From contig NW_026262734.1 of assembly GCF_021869535.1 (NCBI RefSeq), positions 97,407,285 through 97,471,284 of the forward strand: a stretch of 64,000 nucleotides of DNA. Reading direction: 5' to 3'. This stretch comes from Mytilus californianus. Taxonomy: Eukaryota; Mollusca; Bivalvia; Mytilida; Mytilidae. The notes under the pieces are model-generated. The model had not been told where the DNA came from. It did no database searches and saw only the letters and a program-made list of their open reading frames with translations. The stretch's first letter is position 1; each line of letters starts with the position of its first letter. Position numbers and translations under genes: made by a program. Positions 11,801 to 22,506 of this stretch are shown one piece after another.

Positions 11801-11995
11801 CTCTATCCCACCTTAAAAAAATCTTCTCTAAAACTACTTAGCCAAATGCTAACAAAAGTTATCTTCTTTGGGAATATGTACACCAACAATTATTATATCT
11901 GTTTCTAAAAATAAAACATTAGTGTAAAATTCTATCAAGGTTTATCTTCTTGTATATAGTTTTGAGAAAAATAGGACAAACATGACAAAGGTTAA

Positions 11996-12117
11996 TCTCA
12001 AATTTAAATTAACGTGCATTGGATAGTTTTCTCAAAATAGATAATATATGAATCAAATTAGACCTAAGTTGTTTTAAGAAAACCTATCCAATGCACGGTG
12101 TAATTTAAATTTGAGAT
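11996..12117 (+). repeat. Imperfect inverted repeat, arms about 40 bp
   Basis: 'ctcaaatttaaatta' plus 'gtgcattggatagttttct' on the left pairs with the reverse-complement order near 12080-12116 across a loop of about 45 bases. Confidence 0.75.
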
Positions 12118-12175
12118 CACCTAAATATTATTGATTTTGAAAACCTTGAACAAAGGTGAAATAAACAAAGATTAA

Positions 12176-12617
12176 ACATCGGAAATAAACACTATTATTC
12201 TAAAACCAGTTGTTGGCATGATACGGGTTATGTTCTTCTCATATATTGTATGATGGTATGATACTAAACCCCTAACGGGAGGGATTGTACTTGATTTTCA
12301 TATGATGAAGACAGAATCTTTCAATCAGTTTAATTGAGGTCTGGAGCTGGCATGTCAGTAACTGCTAGTAGTCCTTTGTTAATTTATGTATCATTGTCAT
12401 TTTACTTAGTTTCTTTTGTTACCTATTCTAACATCGGACTCGGAATTCTTTTGAACTGATTTTTACTGTGCGTATTGCATTGTGTTTCTTTATTCTACAT
12501 TGGCTAGAGGTATAGGGGGAGGGTTGAGATCTCACAAAACATGTTTAACTTCGCCGCATTTTTGCGCCTGTCCCAAGTCAGGAGCCTCTGGCCTTTGTTA
12601 GTCTTGTATGTTTTTGA
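12176..12617 (+). repeat. Dispersed repeat family Q, 5' part
   Basis: Nearly the same sequence occurs at 28309-28733. Shared blocks include 'ggcatgatacgggttatg', 'taacgggagggattgtac' and 'gtcaggagcctctggcc'. In the 28-kb copy the 3' part follows directly. Here it is displaced to 14084. Confidence 0.85.
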
Positions 12618-14083
12618 TTCAGCCATGCTGGATCTATGCGATCACTCTGTTTTTTGGAGATGGTGCAGAATACTAAGTTGAAGACATATCATGAAACTAA
12701 CTATGTGTTTTTATGACTTGCAGAAACTTTCTACACCATTTTAATCATCAACTGCCAACTTTTGACATGTTGTTTGCCCTTAAATTAAGAAAAGATTGGT
12801 CGAACAAACCTTTTATTTTAGATATACACTTGCATATAGTTCCTTTGTAAATCAAAATTTATAATGATTTAATATTTATGAAATAAATTGAAAAAGTATT
12901 TTTACATCAATTGAATCAGTTGATAACAATTTTGAAAGTATTATATTAAGATCTTATGCTTGAGTAAGTTTTTGTTCTATGAAATTTAGGTCAACATGTG
13001 TGTTAATATATCTAAGTTGATTCCCACACTTTTTTGAAATGGTATTACTCCAATTCTTTCCATAGGCAAGTAAGAGTCAGTATGATTATAAACTGTCACG
13101 ATTTTCAAATAATTACACTCAAAGGTTTAAGTATTAATTGGAAACAACCCCAGTCTTAATTCACCACATTCAATATCTCATGACCTGTTACATAATTAAA
13201 TAGGCACAATTTATTACACACCTAACTGAATACACACGTTCTTGACCTCAATAGTATACCTACAAATGTATTATTTATTTTGATCTACACTACATTAAAA
13301 TATTCTGTTAATTTTGCTTGCTAGCTGAATGATTATTCAGACGTGTTTTTTTTCAAAAAAAAGACAAAAAATGTAAAAATATGTATAAAATATGCAAGCA
13401 AATTTTATTTCACTTGTAAAATCAGTGTCATTATCATCTGACATAAGTCAATAATCAAGATCTAATTAATTAGTTACAATTATCAGAAATTTGGTTGAAA
13501 CAATAACCAAAATTGCTTAATTCTTACCTGAGCATTTTCTGCAATAAACTTTATTTGTTTTTTCTACATTTATATCCCATTATATTGCTATTTAACAGTA
13601 ATTGAAAATATCTCAACATTAGGTATTTGTACATTTAAATTTGAAATATAGGAAATGTATTTTTCTTAATGAAGAATGAACACCAATTTAGATAAAAATT
13701 AGTTATTATTTTTTTTTCATTTTTGTTGTTGAGAAATTGCATTTCCAAGGCCTCGTTCTGGAAATTATTAAGCCAGTTATAATTAATGGCATATAAAAAA
13801 AATATATTACTTGTTTGACGATTTCCCTTTCCATTCATGTCAATACCATTAAATTGCAAGTATTTATAAAAAAAAATCTGGCAGAGTCTAAAATTGAAAT
13901 ATCAATAGATATATATATCATTATTTGCATCAATATTGCGAAATTCCCTACATGTGGACAATACCATAGAAGTTTAACAGTAAGATTGGAAATGAAAAGA
14001 GAAAAAAATATCGAAAAAGTATGGTCAGAAAGAATATCAGACTAGCTATGAATATGGCTGGATCACAACATCGACGGTGCTTT
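12618..14083. other. About 1.47-kb AT-rich insertion splitting family Q repeat
   Basis: The sequence between the two halves of the family Q repeat has no counterpart in the intact copy at 28309-28950. I recognise no protein, clear TIR or target duplication. ORFs at 13635-13859 and 13815-14045 overlap on opposite strands and look random. Confidence 0.55.
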
Positions 14084-14306
14084 GATTTAATTTTAGTTCA
14101 TTTAGATGTTTTGAAGTTTAGTGTGACGTTCATTTTCACTGAACTAGTACACAATTTTATTTAGGGGCCAGCTGAGGACCACCTCCGGGTGCGGGATTTT
14201 CTCGCTGCGTTGAAGACCCATTGGTGGCCTTCGGCTGTTGTCTGCTCTTTAGTCGGGTTGTTGTCTCTTTGACATATTCCCCATTTCCATTCTCAATTTT
14301 ATTTTA
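14084..14306 (+). repeat. Dispersed repeat family Q, 3' part
   Basis: It matches 28738-28952: 'aggggccagctgaggacc', 'gcgggattttctcgctgcg', 'gggttgttgtct' and the terminal 'cccatttccattctcaattt'. The same 3' terminus alone occurs at 31634-31692, so copies share a fixed 3' end with variable 5' ends, as retroposed elements do. Confidence 0.85.
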
Positions 14307-14929
14307 TATAAAAAAAAATGTTTAACCCTGGTTTCTAGTGGGTTAAAATATACTAGAACCGCATCAGTATCAATCCCAGATTTAGCGCAGGTGCCTAGAA
14401 ACAATTGTTGTATTCCAAGTGTTTTAATGGATACGGAGTACATCTAATAAAACATCCCCCAGGTTTTGTTATTTAAAATGGCAAGACAGCTGACTCTGGG
14501 GTAATTGTTTTAAATAGCGGGAAAAATGAGAGCTGAAAATATGAAAAGAAGTGATAATATCTAAAACTGATATATTTTTATTATATATAAACAAATGTAT
14601 TATGTAATTTGATAATAGTATAAAAAATTACTCATACCAAATTAGAAATAAATGATAAATACAGGAAACCACACAAATCATATTCTATTAAGACTCAAAC
14701 AATGTAGTCTGCTTTTAGTTTGCTCTTAGGTAACATCTGAACTGGTGTGGTTTAAATTACCTTCGTACAACTCATTCGTCTAACCACTACATTTCAGTCC
14801 ATTTTGAATTGCATTCACATGATTCATGTCCCTAAATGGAAGTAAGACATTTCTAAAATTAGAAAAAAATTTGAACAAGAGGTTTTGTATTTTAGACGAG
14901 TAATATATTGTGTATATTTTGTAGAACTA
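14307..14929. other. Unassigned AT-rich intergenic sequence
   Basis: No gene or repeat could be recognised. Confidence 0.5.
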
Positions 14930-15100
14930 GTAAATATAGAAAGAAACAATGTATATCAAGATAGACTGTACAAACAAGTCAACAATATATAGCAAAAATG
15001 TTCGGTAAAATAAATTCTACAAACAAGTCAACCATATATAGCCAAAATGTTCAGTAAAATAAAATCTAAAAATAAGTCAACATGTTCTTAATAATCTATT
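14930..15100 (+). repeat. About 54-bp tandem repeat, three units
   Basis: Units share 'acaagtcaaca/catatata', 'caaaatgttc(a/g)gtaaaata' and 'attctacaa'. They resemble interior sequence of the 'gctcacc' family, also seen near 17500. Confidence 0.7.
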
Positions 15101-15130
15101 GACCCCTTGGAGGATTTATTAACACTAAAG

Positions 15131-15350
15131 AGTAACAAGAATACCGACCTCCAAAGAAAATTCAAAACGGGAAGTCCTTTAATGTGTGAACAAAACAAAC
15201 AGACATAATAGGTAAACATGTCAAAAAACTTGGGTATAGCAGTAAAAATTTGAAAGACAACCATAGAAAAGTGACCATAGCACAATAACACAATGGCGGG
15301 ATGTATGAATACATAGCCACGCCAAATGAATATGAACAAAAATTGACTAG
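15131..15350 (+). repeat. Dispersed repeat family R, internally deleted copy
   Basis: 'aataccgacctccaaagaaa' joins directly to 'tgtgaacaaaacaaacagac', omitting about 190 bases that are present in the copy at 26131-26432. Confidence 0.6.
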
Positions 15351-15352
15351 AC

Positions 15353-15778
15353 ATAGAGGTTGCACTTTGTAAATACAGCTGTTTCATAAGCCACGCCTCT
15401 TTTGGGGAGATATATAATATTCATAGATCTATCTATGTTTTATCTCATAGAGAAATAACTTGGGAATGTTACCAGTATAAAAACACATGGTAGCGGCGAA
15501 AATTGAATTCTGAGGGACCCTCAAAGTGAAGGTAGGGGTTGTACAGAATTTTAGTATAAGTTTAAACTCTTAGAATTGGGGGGGCATATAAATGTTGAAA
15601 ATATGCCGCACAGCCCTATGTTTTGACCTTTGAATAAAAAAGTACTGTATATCAACATTCCGTTCAAGGATATAATTTTTCACGAAGCTGCTTGATAGTA
15701 AAAGTGGCACAGCTTAAGCCGCAAATGGAGTTCCCATGGGAAATTGCATTGTCTATATTTACAGAAGGGCAACCTATA
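15353..15778 (+). mobile_element. TIR element (MITE-like), copy 1
   Basis: The ends are imperfect inverted repeats: left 'ata(ga)ggttgcactttgt', right reverse complement 'tataggttgcccttctgt', both continuing to 'aaatacag/aaatatag'. The interior matches the copy at 17005-17456 closely, including 'acatggtagcggcgaaaatt' and 'atgccgcacagccctatg'. It has no coding capacity. A Tc1/mariner-like origin is possible if the duplicated target is TA. Confidence 0.7.
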
Positions 15779-17004
15779 TTGGGTAAAAAAGGGAATATAT
15801 AAAATTTCACTAAATCTGGTTTATCTCAGAGATTTTAATGAAATTAACTCAAATATCAAGTTTTATAAATATTTCATGAAGATTGAGAAAACCCTGGGCC
15901 TTATTTATGATGACTCAGCTTAAGATCACAGTTTACAGTATGCATAGTTTACATAAGGCCCTGAATGCAAAATAAATTCATCATATATCTATATTTGTAA
16001 TTTAAATTGTTAAGAAAAGCTTATATTTACTCTTTGCAGTCGTTGAAACTCATGGATCCTTGATGAATATTGTTGTTGGGGTGTTTTTGTCCTGTCGATA
16101 ACCCAAAAGGAAGCCGTAACACCTGAATTTGCTTTTTTTGACCGCGGCAAAAAAAGAATACAAGCTAGAAATACAAAAATACCTCAATATATCTAACAAT
16201 AGTATGTTCTATCCTAAATATGTACTGAATTTTCCATATTCACAGAAACAGCAGAAAAGGTTAGCAAATTTGAGGCCCCAATGGCAAAAGACAGAGAAAA
16301 ATGTCTACCCCCTGGGTCATAAAACAGATAATTTAAACTGTAAATGCTATGATTTTATTATTTTAAAGGTCTTTTGTATAAAAAACAATGAATGTGCTTG
16401 GAAGTTGTGCAAAGAACAGATGTTAGCAGTAAGTTCTATAAAACTTTTAGTTAATTTATAGATCAGACTGGTAACTTAGTACATACAATTTTTGCAAATA
16501 AGGCCTTGTTTAGCACTACTAGATCATATATTAGCTGAATTATGCTAGATATATGGTTCGAGATGATATTGTTGTGACAAGATTTCTAAACTGACCATTT
16601 GAGGCAGAAATTGTGAATTTTTATTGACAAATAGGCATACAGTAAGATGTGGACTAGAGACAGAGGCAGGATTGGATACTTTATATAATCTTGAATGTTG
16701 GAATGATTAACCACTAAACTTTTCATCTATAGTATTCTGAAATGCTTTCAATTTGTTATCAGAATAGTTTCAAACAGGTTCTAGCCATTTCATGTCAGCA
16801 AACATGCACATAGGGTGAGCTGACAATAATGTAAGTCTTGTTTTCAAATTCTTTAAAAATTGAAACAGGGTTTGGGGTATAAAATGTAGTGTAAAAGAAA
16901 GTTACAGTATTTGCAGTGATTTCTTTAAGGCTATACTTCTGATGAATAAGTATTGTTGTGAGAAAAAGTGTTTTTCAAGAGTTTTCTTTTTGAATAAATG
17001 TCAG
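15779..17004. other. Unassigned sequence between two TIR elements
   Basis: The ORF at 16129-16461 (110 codons) has no recognised domain and no splice context, so I do not call it a gene. No repeat was recognised here. Confidence 0.45.
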
Positions 17005-17456
17005 TATAGGATGCACTTTGTAAATACAGCTGTTTAATAAGCCACGCTCTTTTGGCGAGATATTTAATATTCATAGATATTCTGTTTTGTTTACGTACTG
17101 GTTCCCAGATATGATATCTATGTTTTATCTCATAGAGAAATAACTTGGGAATGTTACCAGTATAAAAACACATGGTAGCGGCGAAAATTGAATTCTGAGG
17201 GACCCTCAAAGTGAAGGTAGGGGTTGTACAAATTTTAGTATAAGTTTAAACTCTTAGAAGTTCGGGGATTTGAATGTTGAAAATATGCCGCACAGCCCTA
17301 TGTTTTGACCTTTGAATAAAAAGTAGTGCATATCAACTTTCCGTTCTAGGATATAATTTTTCACGAAACTTCATAGTAAAAGTGGCACAGCTTTAGCTGG
17401 AAAGGGAGTTCCTATGGGAAATTGCATTGTCTATATTTACAGAAGTGCAACCTATA
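17005..17456 (+). mobile_element. TIR element (MITE-like), copy 2
   Basis: The ends are 'tataggatgcactttgt' on the left and 'aagtgcaacctata' on the right, which pair as terminal inverted repeats. The copy carries about 25 bases near 17080-17110 that are absent from copy 1. Flanking 'TA' on both sides fits a TA target duplication. Confidence 0.75.
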
Positions 17457-17975
17457 GACGGTTTTTACCGATTTTTGCGGGGTTTTGCAGAAACTATAAT
17501 AGAAAGAGAAACTGTAAATAACAAAACTATTTAGTAAAATAAGGTCGACAAATAAGTCAACATGATAGCAATTGTCTACCAACTCCTTATAGGAGTTATT
17601 CCCCTGAATGATGATTTTCGCCCTATTTGTATTATTGTCAAAACACTATAGTAGACAGAGAGAAACTTTAAAAAGCAGAATAGAATATATAAATATGTCA
17701 ACATGGCCAAGTTTTCAGATTCCTTATGGTGTGTATTGCCTTAATATGACTAATTTTTATTAATTTTTATAAAATTGCAAATTATCTCAAAAACTTAAAT
17801 ATATATGTGTAACAGTAATAAATATCCTAAATGCAAGATCTTCGAAAATATCACAATAACATTTACGAATACAAAATGAAATATGCAAACATAAATCATT
17901 GATTTAAAGGTAGATGCACTTATCAAAATGACATATTTTAACCAGTTGTGGAATTCAGACTCTTAGAGCCTCTTA
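17457..17975 (+). repeat. Tail portion of the 'gctcacc' dispersed repeat
   Basis: 'gcagaaactataatagaaag', 'aataagtcaacatgatagc' and the end 'gactcttagagcctctta' correspond to the interior and tail of the 8302-9371 family. Confidence 0.6.
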
Positions 17976-18603
17976 TTTTGTCATTTATGTCTTTTGTTTT
18001 ATTCTGTAATGATCCCTTTATTTAACCCAATTGCTAACCGCGTTTGTCTACATTGAATTATGCTCCTGAAAAATCAAATTTTCAGCACTTACTGTGGATT
18101 CATTTATTTTCCAATCAGCGTGACCGAAACTTTAAATTAACCAATATAGGAATTATTGCCACTGAAAGATGTTTTTTTTTCTACATTTATGCATGTTTAG
18201 CAGAAACCTTAAAATAAGGAGAAAATTTGTAAATATCGAAGTGAGAAAAGGCTACAGACTTTTTTATTTTCAGTCAGTTACATATGGGCGTAGACGAAAT
18301 GAATCAGTAATGTATTTACAAATAATTGCCTTACAAGGACCGATGATGGTCATACATTTTTAAATTGATTCAAGAGGATATTATTTGAGTTATCTCTCTC
18401 CATAAAAGTTTTATAATGCATTCCATAGAAATTATATAGTACCTGGTAAGGGTCAACATAAAAATTTATATATGAATTTGAACGTCCTTTATATCCTTAA
18501 TAAGATATAAAAAAAAAAAATTGTAGGCTTTCCACCCATGCATCACATTTTGCATGATCATTATATGGACTAGTATTTAATACTGTTTTCATTTTTATTG
18601 CAG
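17976..18603 (+). other. Sequence upstream of the first coding exon
   Basis: It holds diverged repeat-like sequence and a T-rich stretch ending in the AG at 18602-18603. I could not locate a promoter or the first, presumably non-coding, exon. Confidence 0.4.
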
Positions 18604-18753
18604 ATTTATTTCAGATAGACATGATTTAGCTTGACATTTGACATCAGTGTAGCTACAGTGCTTGTAGATGACAGCTGTGTAGCCAGTAACAGAGACCAGT
18701 GAACATAGATCAAAGATAAAAGTTAAGAAAATATATCTACTTGAGGAATCACC
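18604..18753 (+). other. 5' untranslated part of the first coding exon
   Basis: The polypyrimidine-AG at 18590-18603 ('catttttattgcag') looks like a splice acceptor, so an upstream non-coding exon is likely. Two minimal upstream ORFs lie in the leader: ATG-ATT-TAG at 18621 and a four-codon ORF at 18668. The coding ATG follows 'aatcacc', a good initiation context. Confidence 0.55.
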
Positions 18754-18955
18754 ATGAGTCTGTCAGTAGAAGAGTCAAACTTCCTAAGATTTTACTACCT
18801 GAATTTGAAGGTTGCATCAAAGGCTGTTAGGGTATATTTTGATTCTGTCCATCCACCAGCTGGACTTGCCAATGAACTTGCAAACATTTCAGCAACCTTG
18901 AAAAGGCATCGATTTATAACAACAATACAATTGCAGACACTATATCCAAGTTCTG
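18754..18955 (+). CDS. HEPN-STAND gene, coding exon 1: N-terminal half of DZIP3-like HEPN
   Basis: The exon encodes 67 residues plus one base, starting MSLSVEESNF, and ends at a strong donor (TTCTG|gtaagt). The pattern of a leading helix, 'VRVYFDSVHPPAG', then 'L' and 'F..IQLQTLYPSSG' is that of the first half of DZIP3-like HEPN domains, known from vertebrate DZIP3 and greatly expanded in molluscs and lancelets. The ATG was chosen because it is the first in this frame and has an A at -3. Phase 1 joins cleanly to the exon at 19599 (G|CA). HEPN domains are all-alpha and many act as RNases. The catalytic motif lies in the next exon. Confidence 0.85.
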
Positions 18956-19598
18956 GTAAGTTTGAATTCTGTTTGTTTTTTTTTTGTATTGATTAACTCA
19001 ATTATTTATAAAAATAAAAGGACATTTGGGGTAAATATCAGTGAGACAGCTCCTCAATAACAAAATTAACCAAAAGACAATAAGAAGACAACAATATGTG
19101 TCTATATGTGAAGGTTCTTGAGACAAAGACAAAAAAAAAGCACGAAAATGGCAAGGATATATGGACACACCGCCATGACATGCATGCAATATTTTTCACT
19201 GGATTTTAGGCAAACAAAGATTAATACATCAGTCAAAGGTATAATAAAAAAATCAAGTTATTGATATGAATGGGGGCATATCATTTGATGTAATGAATTG
19301 TAAAACTTTTATACTATTCTAGATATAACTTGAAAGTTAATTTTAAGATACACAAATTTGATTTTATTAATTTGAGGACCAGATTGAACTGGACTCTTTC
19401 AAAACCTTTAGTGATTAATTGACCTTTAAGACAAATCATATACTGACTATAGTTTTTTCTCTAAAAAGTTTTTTGACAAAATATTATACATCTGTAAAAC
19501 ACGTTTAAATTGTTCATGAACTGACGGACGGATGGGTCAAAAACATTATACCCTTATTATACTAATTTAGAAATGTGTTGACATAATATATGTTACAG
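18956..19598 (+). other. Intron 1 of the HEPN-STAND gene
   Basis: This 643-bp intron has canonical gtaagt...acag borders. It contains no recognised repeat apart from a possible dispersed fragment at 19010-19190. Confidence 0.75.
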
Positions 19599-19834
19599 CA
19601 AGTAATGTTAGATCAGAAGACTTTGATACCACTCTGATAGTTTACCTTTTACGGAACATGATACCACGTGAAAGTGCCCCTGTGACAGGTTGGGATATCT
19701 TACCACAGTCAGGTGATACAAGTTCTGGTGAAGACCTTGCCCGAGTAAAATGGTACAGAAACAAGTTGGCTCATCATGGAGATGGGAAATTGTCCACTAC
19801 AGATTTCAGTCAGTATTGGGAAGATTTAGAATGT
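19599..19834 (+). CDS. HEPN-STAND gene, coding exon 2: catalytic half of DZIP3-like HEPN
   Basis: The acceptor is tgttacag|CA and the donor TGT|gtatgt. The exon encodes about 79 residues (codons 68-146). It carries family landmarks in order: 'FDTTLIVYLLRNM', 'TGWDILPQSGDTS', 'DLARVKWYRNKLAHHGDG' and 'FSQYWEDLEC'. The R-N-K-L-A-H string (R121-H126) fits the R-x4-6-H signature that many HEPN nucleases use for metal-independent RNA cleavage, so this copy keeps the residues expected for activity. Activity itself is an inference. Reading continues in phase 0 into the exon at 20824, which begins with the family's closing 'AIRRLGGP' segment. Confidence 0.9.
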
Positions 19835-19857
19835 GTATGTATATACAGATCATAATA

Positions 19858-20460
19858 AGTCCCCTGCCGAGGAAGTTGAAGGGGACTTCAGGTTTGCACT
19901 CCTTCAGTCTGTCTGTCTGTCTGTCCATCTGTCAGTCCGGCATATCAGTTTTCCTCACTTTTTTCTTCGTGCTTGAAGATATTGATTTGATATTTGTTGT
20001 ATTGTTTTATCATGACAAGTTACAGATAATGTTTGAATTTTGTTTCGGTCTGAACATTTTGTGCAGAACATTTTAATCAGAAAACTGATTATTTGAGTGA
20101 ATTTTAATAGTCCAAGGACCATATCCTTGGACTTAGAAAATTCACTCAAATAATCAGTTTTCTGCACTTTTTTTCGAAATGCTTGAAGATATTGATTTGA
20201 TAATTGGTATATAGTTTAATCATGACAAGTTACAGATCAAGTTAGAATTTTTTTCCGGTCTGATGATTTTGTGCAGAGTTATGGTCCTTGGTCGTTAAAT
20301 TCACTCAAATAGTCAGTTTTCCTCACTTTTTCCTTCATGCTTGAAGATATTGACTTGATTATTCTTATATACTAGTAGGTTACACCATGACAAGCTATAG
20401 ATCAAGTTAGCATTTTTTTCCATTACAATGAATTTTTAACCGGTAGGGGCCTATGTATTG
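19858..20460 (+). repeat. Intronic tandem repeat, about three units, with inverted repeat
   Basis: Units starting near 19970, 20180 and 20335 share 'cttgaagatattgatttgat', 'catgacaagttacagat' and 'ttccggtctgat'. The array is preceded by a 'gtcccctgccgaggaag' dispersed-repeat head and a (gtct)n run. It lies in intron 2. Confidence 0.75.
20078..20164 (+). repeat. Inverted repeat, 41-bp arms, 5-nt loop
   Basis: Arms 20078-20118 and 20124-20164 are reverse complements apart from a few bases in the middle. The outer portion, 'cagaaaactgattatttgag', is exact. It would form a strong hairpin in intron 2 pre-mRNA. Confidence 0.9.
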
Positions 20461-20823
20461 CCATGCAATACTCTCAGAATGCTTGTTAATTATGAGCATG
20501 TAGACAGTAAATAAAGTTGTTTTATATTAGGGGTTGGGGTAGGGGGATCTAGGAATCACTCTGTCTTGTCTGTATATCTGCATGTCTACTTGTCCGTCTG
20601 TAGGAAATTTAATGTTTTGTAACAATTGACACTTATATCTGTACACATGTATTTCCACAAACATGACAAAGTCCACAAATATAAGAACCATATTGAGCAA
20701 TTCCAATTATTTGTCTTCTATGCAATTTACAAGTCAAAAATTACCATTAGTGTTTAAATTTTTTTTGTCGGTTTGCAAACTGACTTAAAATACTTCATAT
20801 CAATTTATAATGTTTATATATAG

Positions 20824-21544
20824 GCCATTAGACGTCTAGGTGGACCATCACTATTGAGGGAAGCACAGTCTGCACAACTCATTGTCTTGGACAAATCACT
20901 TATAGATATTCTAAACTTGCTTCACAACCATCAGATGTCACAAGAGGGGCACACTGGCATGATCAATAATCTCCAATCAGTAATTGACAACGAAACGACT
21001 ATTAGAAAAAAGCATGAAATTAAAATTCAGCAACTTAACGAATCTCTTCAGAGAGGAAAAGTTGGTGCACAAAAACTTGCTTCTGAGTTTTGTGATATCC
21101 AAGGATCAGTAGAGATATATACAGAGAAGATAGAAGCCTGTAGGAAAAAGATTGAGAAACTGGAATTTACTTAAAAAGCGAATCAAGAAAAAGATATCGA
21201 CACACAAGAAAGTCTAGATGACTTGACACTGCAGTTATTAAGTTTAGAATGCAAATATGACATCAAATTTAAGGAAATTGATGAACGGTTAACAAAACAG
21301 GATGGACAGATGGAAAAACTCGATGGACAGTTGACAAAGCAAGATGAACAGATGACAAAGCAAGATGAACAGATGGCAGAGCAAGCTGAACAGATGACAA
21401 AGCAAGATGAACAGATGGCAGAGCAAGCTGAACAGATGGCAGAGCAAGCTGAACAGATTGCAAAGCAAGATGAAAGGATGGCAACATGTGTAAAAGACAT
21501 TGATGATATGAAGAAGAAATCATATGATACTGATGATTCCCAAG
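20824..21544 (+). CDS. HEPN-STAND gene, coding exon 3: HEPN end and coiled coil, with in-frame stop
   Basis: The acceptor is tatatatag|GCC and the donor CCCAAG|gtaaga. The frame starts AIRRLGG, which closes the HEPN domain, and continues into a long amphipathic coiled coil (codons about 155-385). At 21172-21174 the same frame holds one TAA (codon 263). Coding character resumes at once on the far side (AAA GCG AAT CAA GAA, then a Leu-rich helix) and stays open to the donor. I infer a single nonsense change in an otherwise intact exon, because no intron with good borders removes it in frame. If real, the product would be a 262-residue HEPN plus short coil, lacking the NTPase. A null allele, an expressed truncation or a base-call error are all possible. 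Confidence 0.85.
21283..21492 (+). repeat. 21-bp coding minisatellite: ten heptad units
   Basis: Ten consecutive 21-bp units encode 7-residue repeats of the types LTKQDEQ, MTKQDEQ and MAEQAEQ (codons 300-369). The period is exactly one coiled-coil heptad, with Leu, Met or Ile at one core position. Such an array could change the coil length by unequal exchange without breaking the frame. Confidence 0.95.
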
Positions 21545-22183
21545 GTAAGAATGGTTTAACGATTCAGTTTTTTGTTGTTGTTGTATATATAATATTTATT
21601 GCATTAGAAAAAAAAATGCGATAAAAAAGGCCTTGATTTACTTAAGTATTACTTTGACATTTACGTACCCATTAAAATAATATCTGTATTGCACTGACTA
21701 ATATACCCATTGGTTATATGTGACATTAGTGTTGGGTCATTTTCTTTATTTGGCTATTGCATGTCTTTTCTGCTTCTCGTTAAAGTTTGGCTATGGTGAA
21801 TTGAAATCTGTTATTCTCAAATTTTTAGCAGAATTTTGATTGTGCATTTTTTTTTCTAATGCAATAAATATTCGTCTCCCTTAGAAGTCATTGAAGGGCA
21901 AAACGCCTTTATGGAGTCAAAAGAATATTTCTGCTAGGTTGATTAATTAGTCTTGTTGGTATTTTTTGCTATTAAATTATCCGTTTATTCATAATAATTA
22001 GAAATAACTATGATTTGCTGTATTACTTTCTATCCATTTATTGAAGTTTCAAGATTAAGACCAAAAAAGTAAAACAAGAGGCCCCAATAAAACTGTATTA
22101 TGATTCAACTGGTATTTTTGCGTAAAATTGACACAAAAAAATTAGAATAATATTTCAAGCAAAAATCAAATTATTATTCTGAC
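21545..22183 (+). other. Intron 3, unassigned 5' part
   Basis: No coding or repeat signal was recognised. The intron runs to 30823 and is largely built of the repeats listed separately. Confidence 0.5.
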
Positions 22184-22506
22184 GTGTTTTTTTATGCCCC
22201 CGACGTAGCGGAGGGGGCATTGAGTTTTACCGTTGTCAGTCTGTACGTCCGTACGTCCCAAAGTTGGTTTCCGTTCTCTAACTTTAGTTTGACTCAACCA
22301 AATGTTATGAAACTTATACACAATGCTTATGTTTACAAAATACAGATCGAGTTTGAATTTTGGTGGCGTCATTTAAACGGTTATAGAGTTATGCCCCTTT
22401 ACAAATGGAAAAATTGCTGAATTTTTCGTTTCCGTTCTTTAACTTTAGTTTGCCTCAACCAAATGTTATCAAACTTATACACAATACTTATTACCACAAA
22501 ATACAG
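22184..22506 (+). repeat. Dispersed repeat ('gcccccgacgtagcggag' head), left half
   Basis: The head is 'tgcccccgacgtagcggagg' followed by monomers of about 165 bp that share 'caaccaaatgttatgaaac' and 'ggtggcgtcatttaaacgg'. The second monomer is interrupted at 22506 by the LINE and resumes at 25080. Confidence 0.85.
22459..22506 (+). repeat. LINE target-site duplication, left copy (48 bp)
   Basis: It matches 25080-25127 at 46 of 48 positions. It runs from 'ccaaatgttatcaaac' to 'aaaatacag'. Confidence 0.75.

Noticed and set aside
16129-16461. 110-codon ORF between the two TIR elements
   Set aside because: No recognisable family, no good initiation or splice context, and AT-rich composition compatible with chance.
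15353-17456. LTR retrotransposon with 15.35 and 17.0 kb repeats as LTRs
   Set aside because: Each repeat has its own terminal inverted ends, the interval lacks gag/pol sequence, and no primer-binding site or polypurine tract was seen.
21183-21523. Cys/Ser-rich and His/Val/Leu-rich minus-strand ORFs
   Set aside because: They are antisense shadows of the 21-bp coding minisatellite in exon 3; the plus-strand heptad coding explains the pattern.
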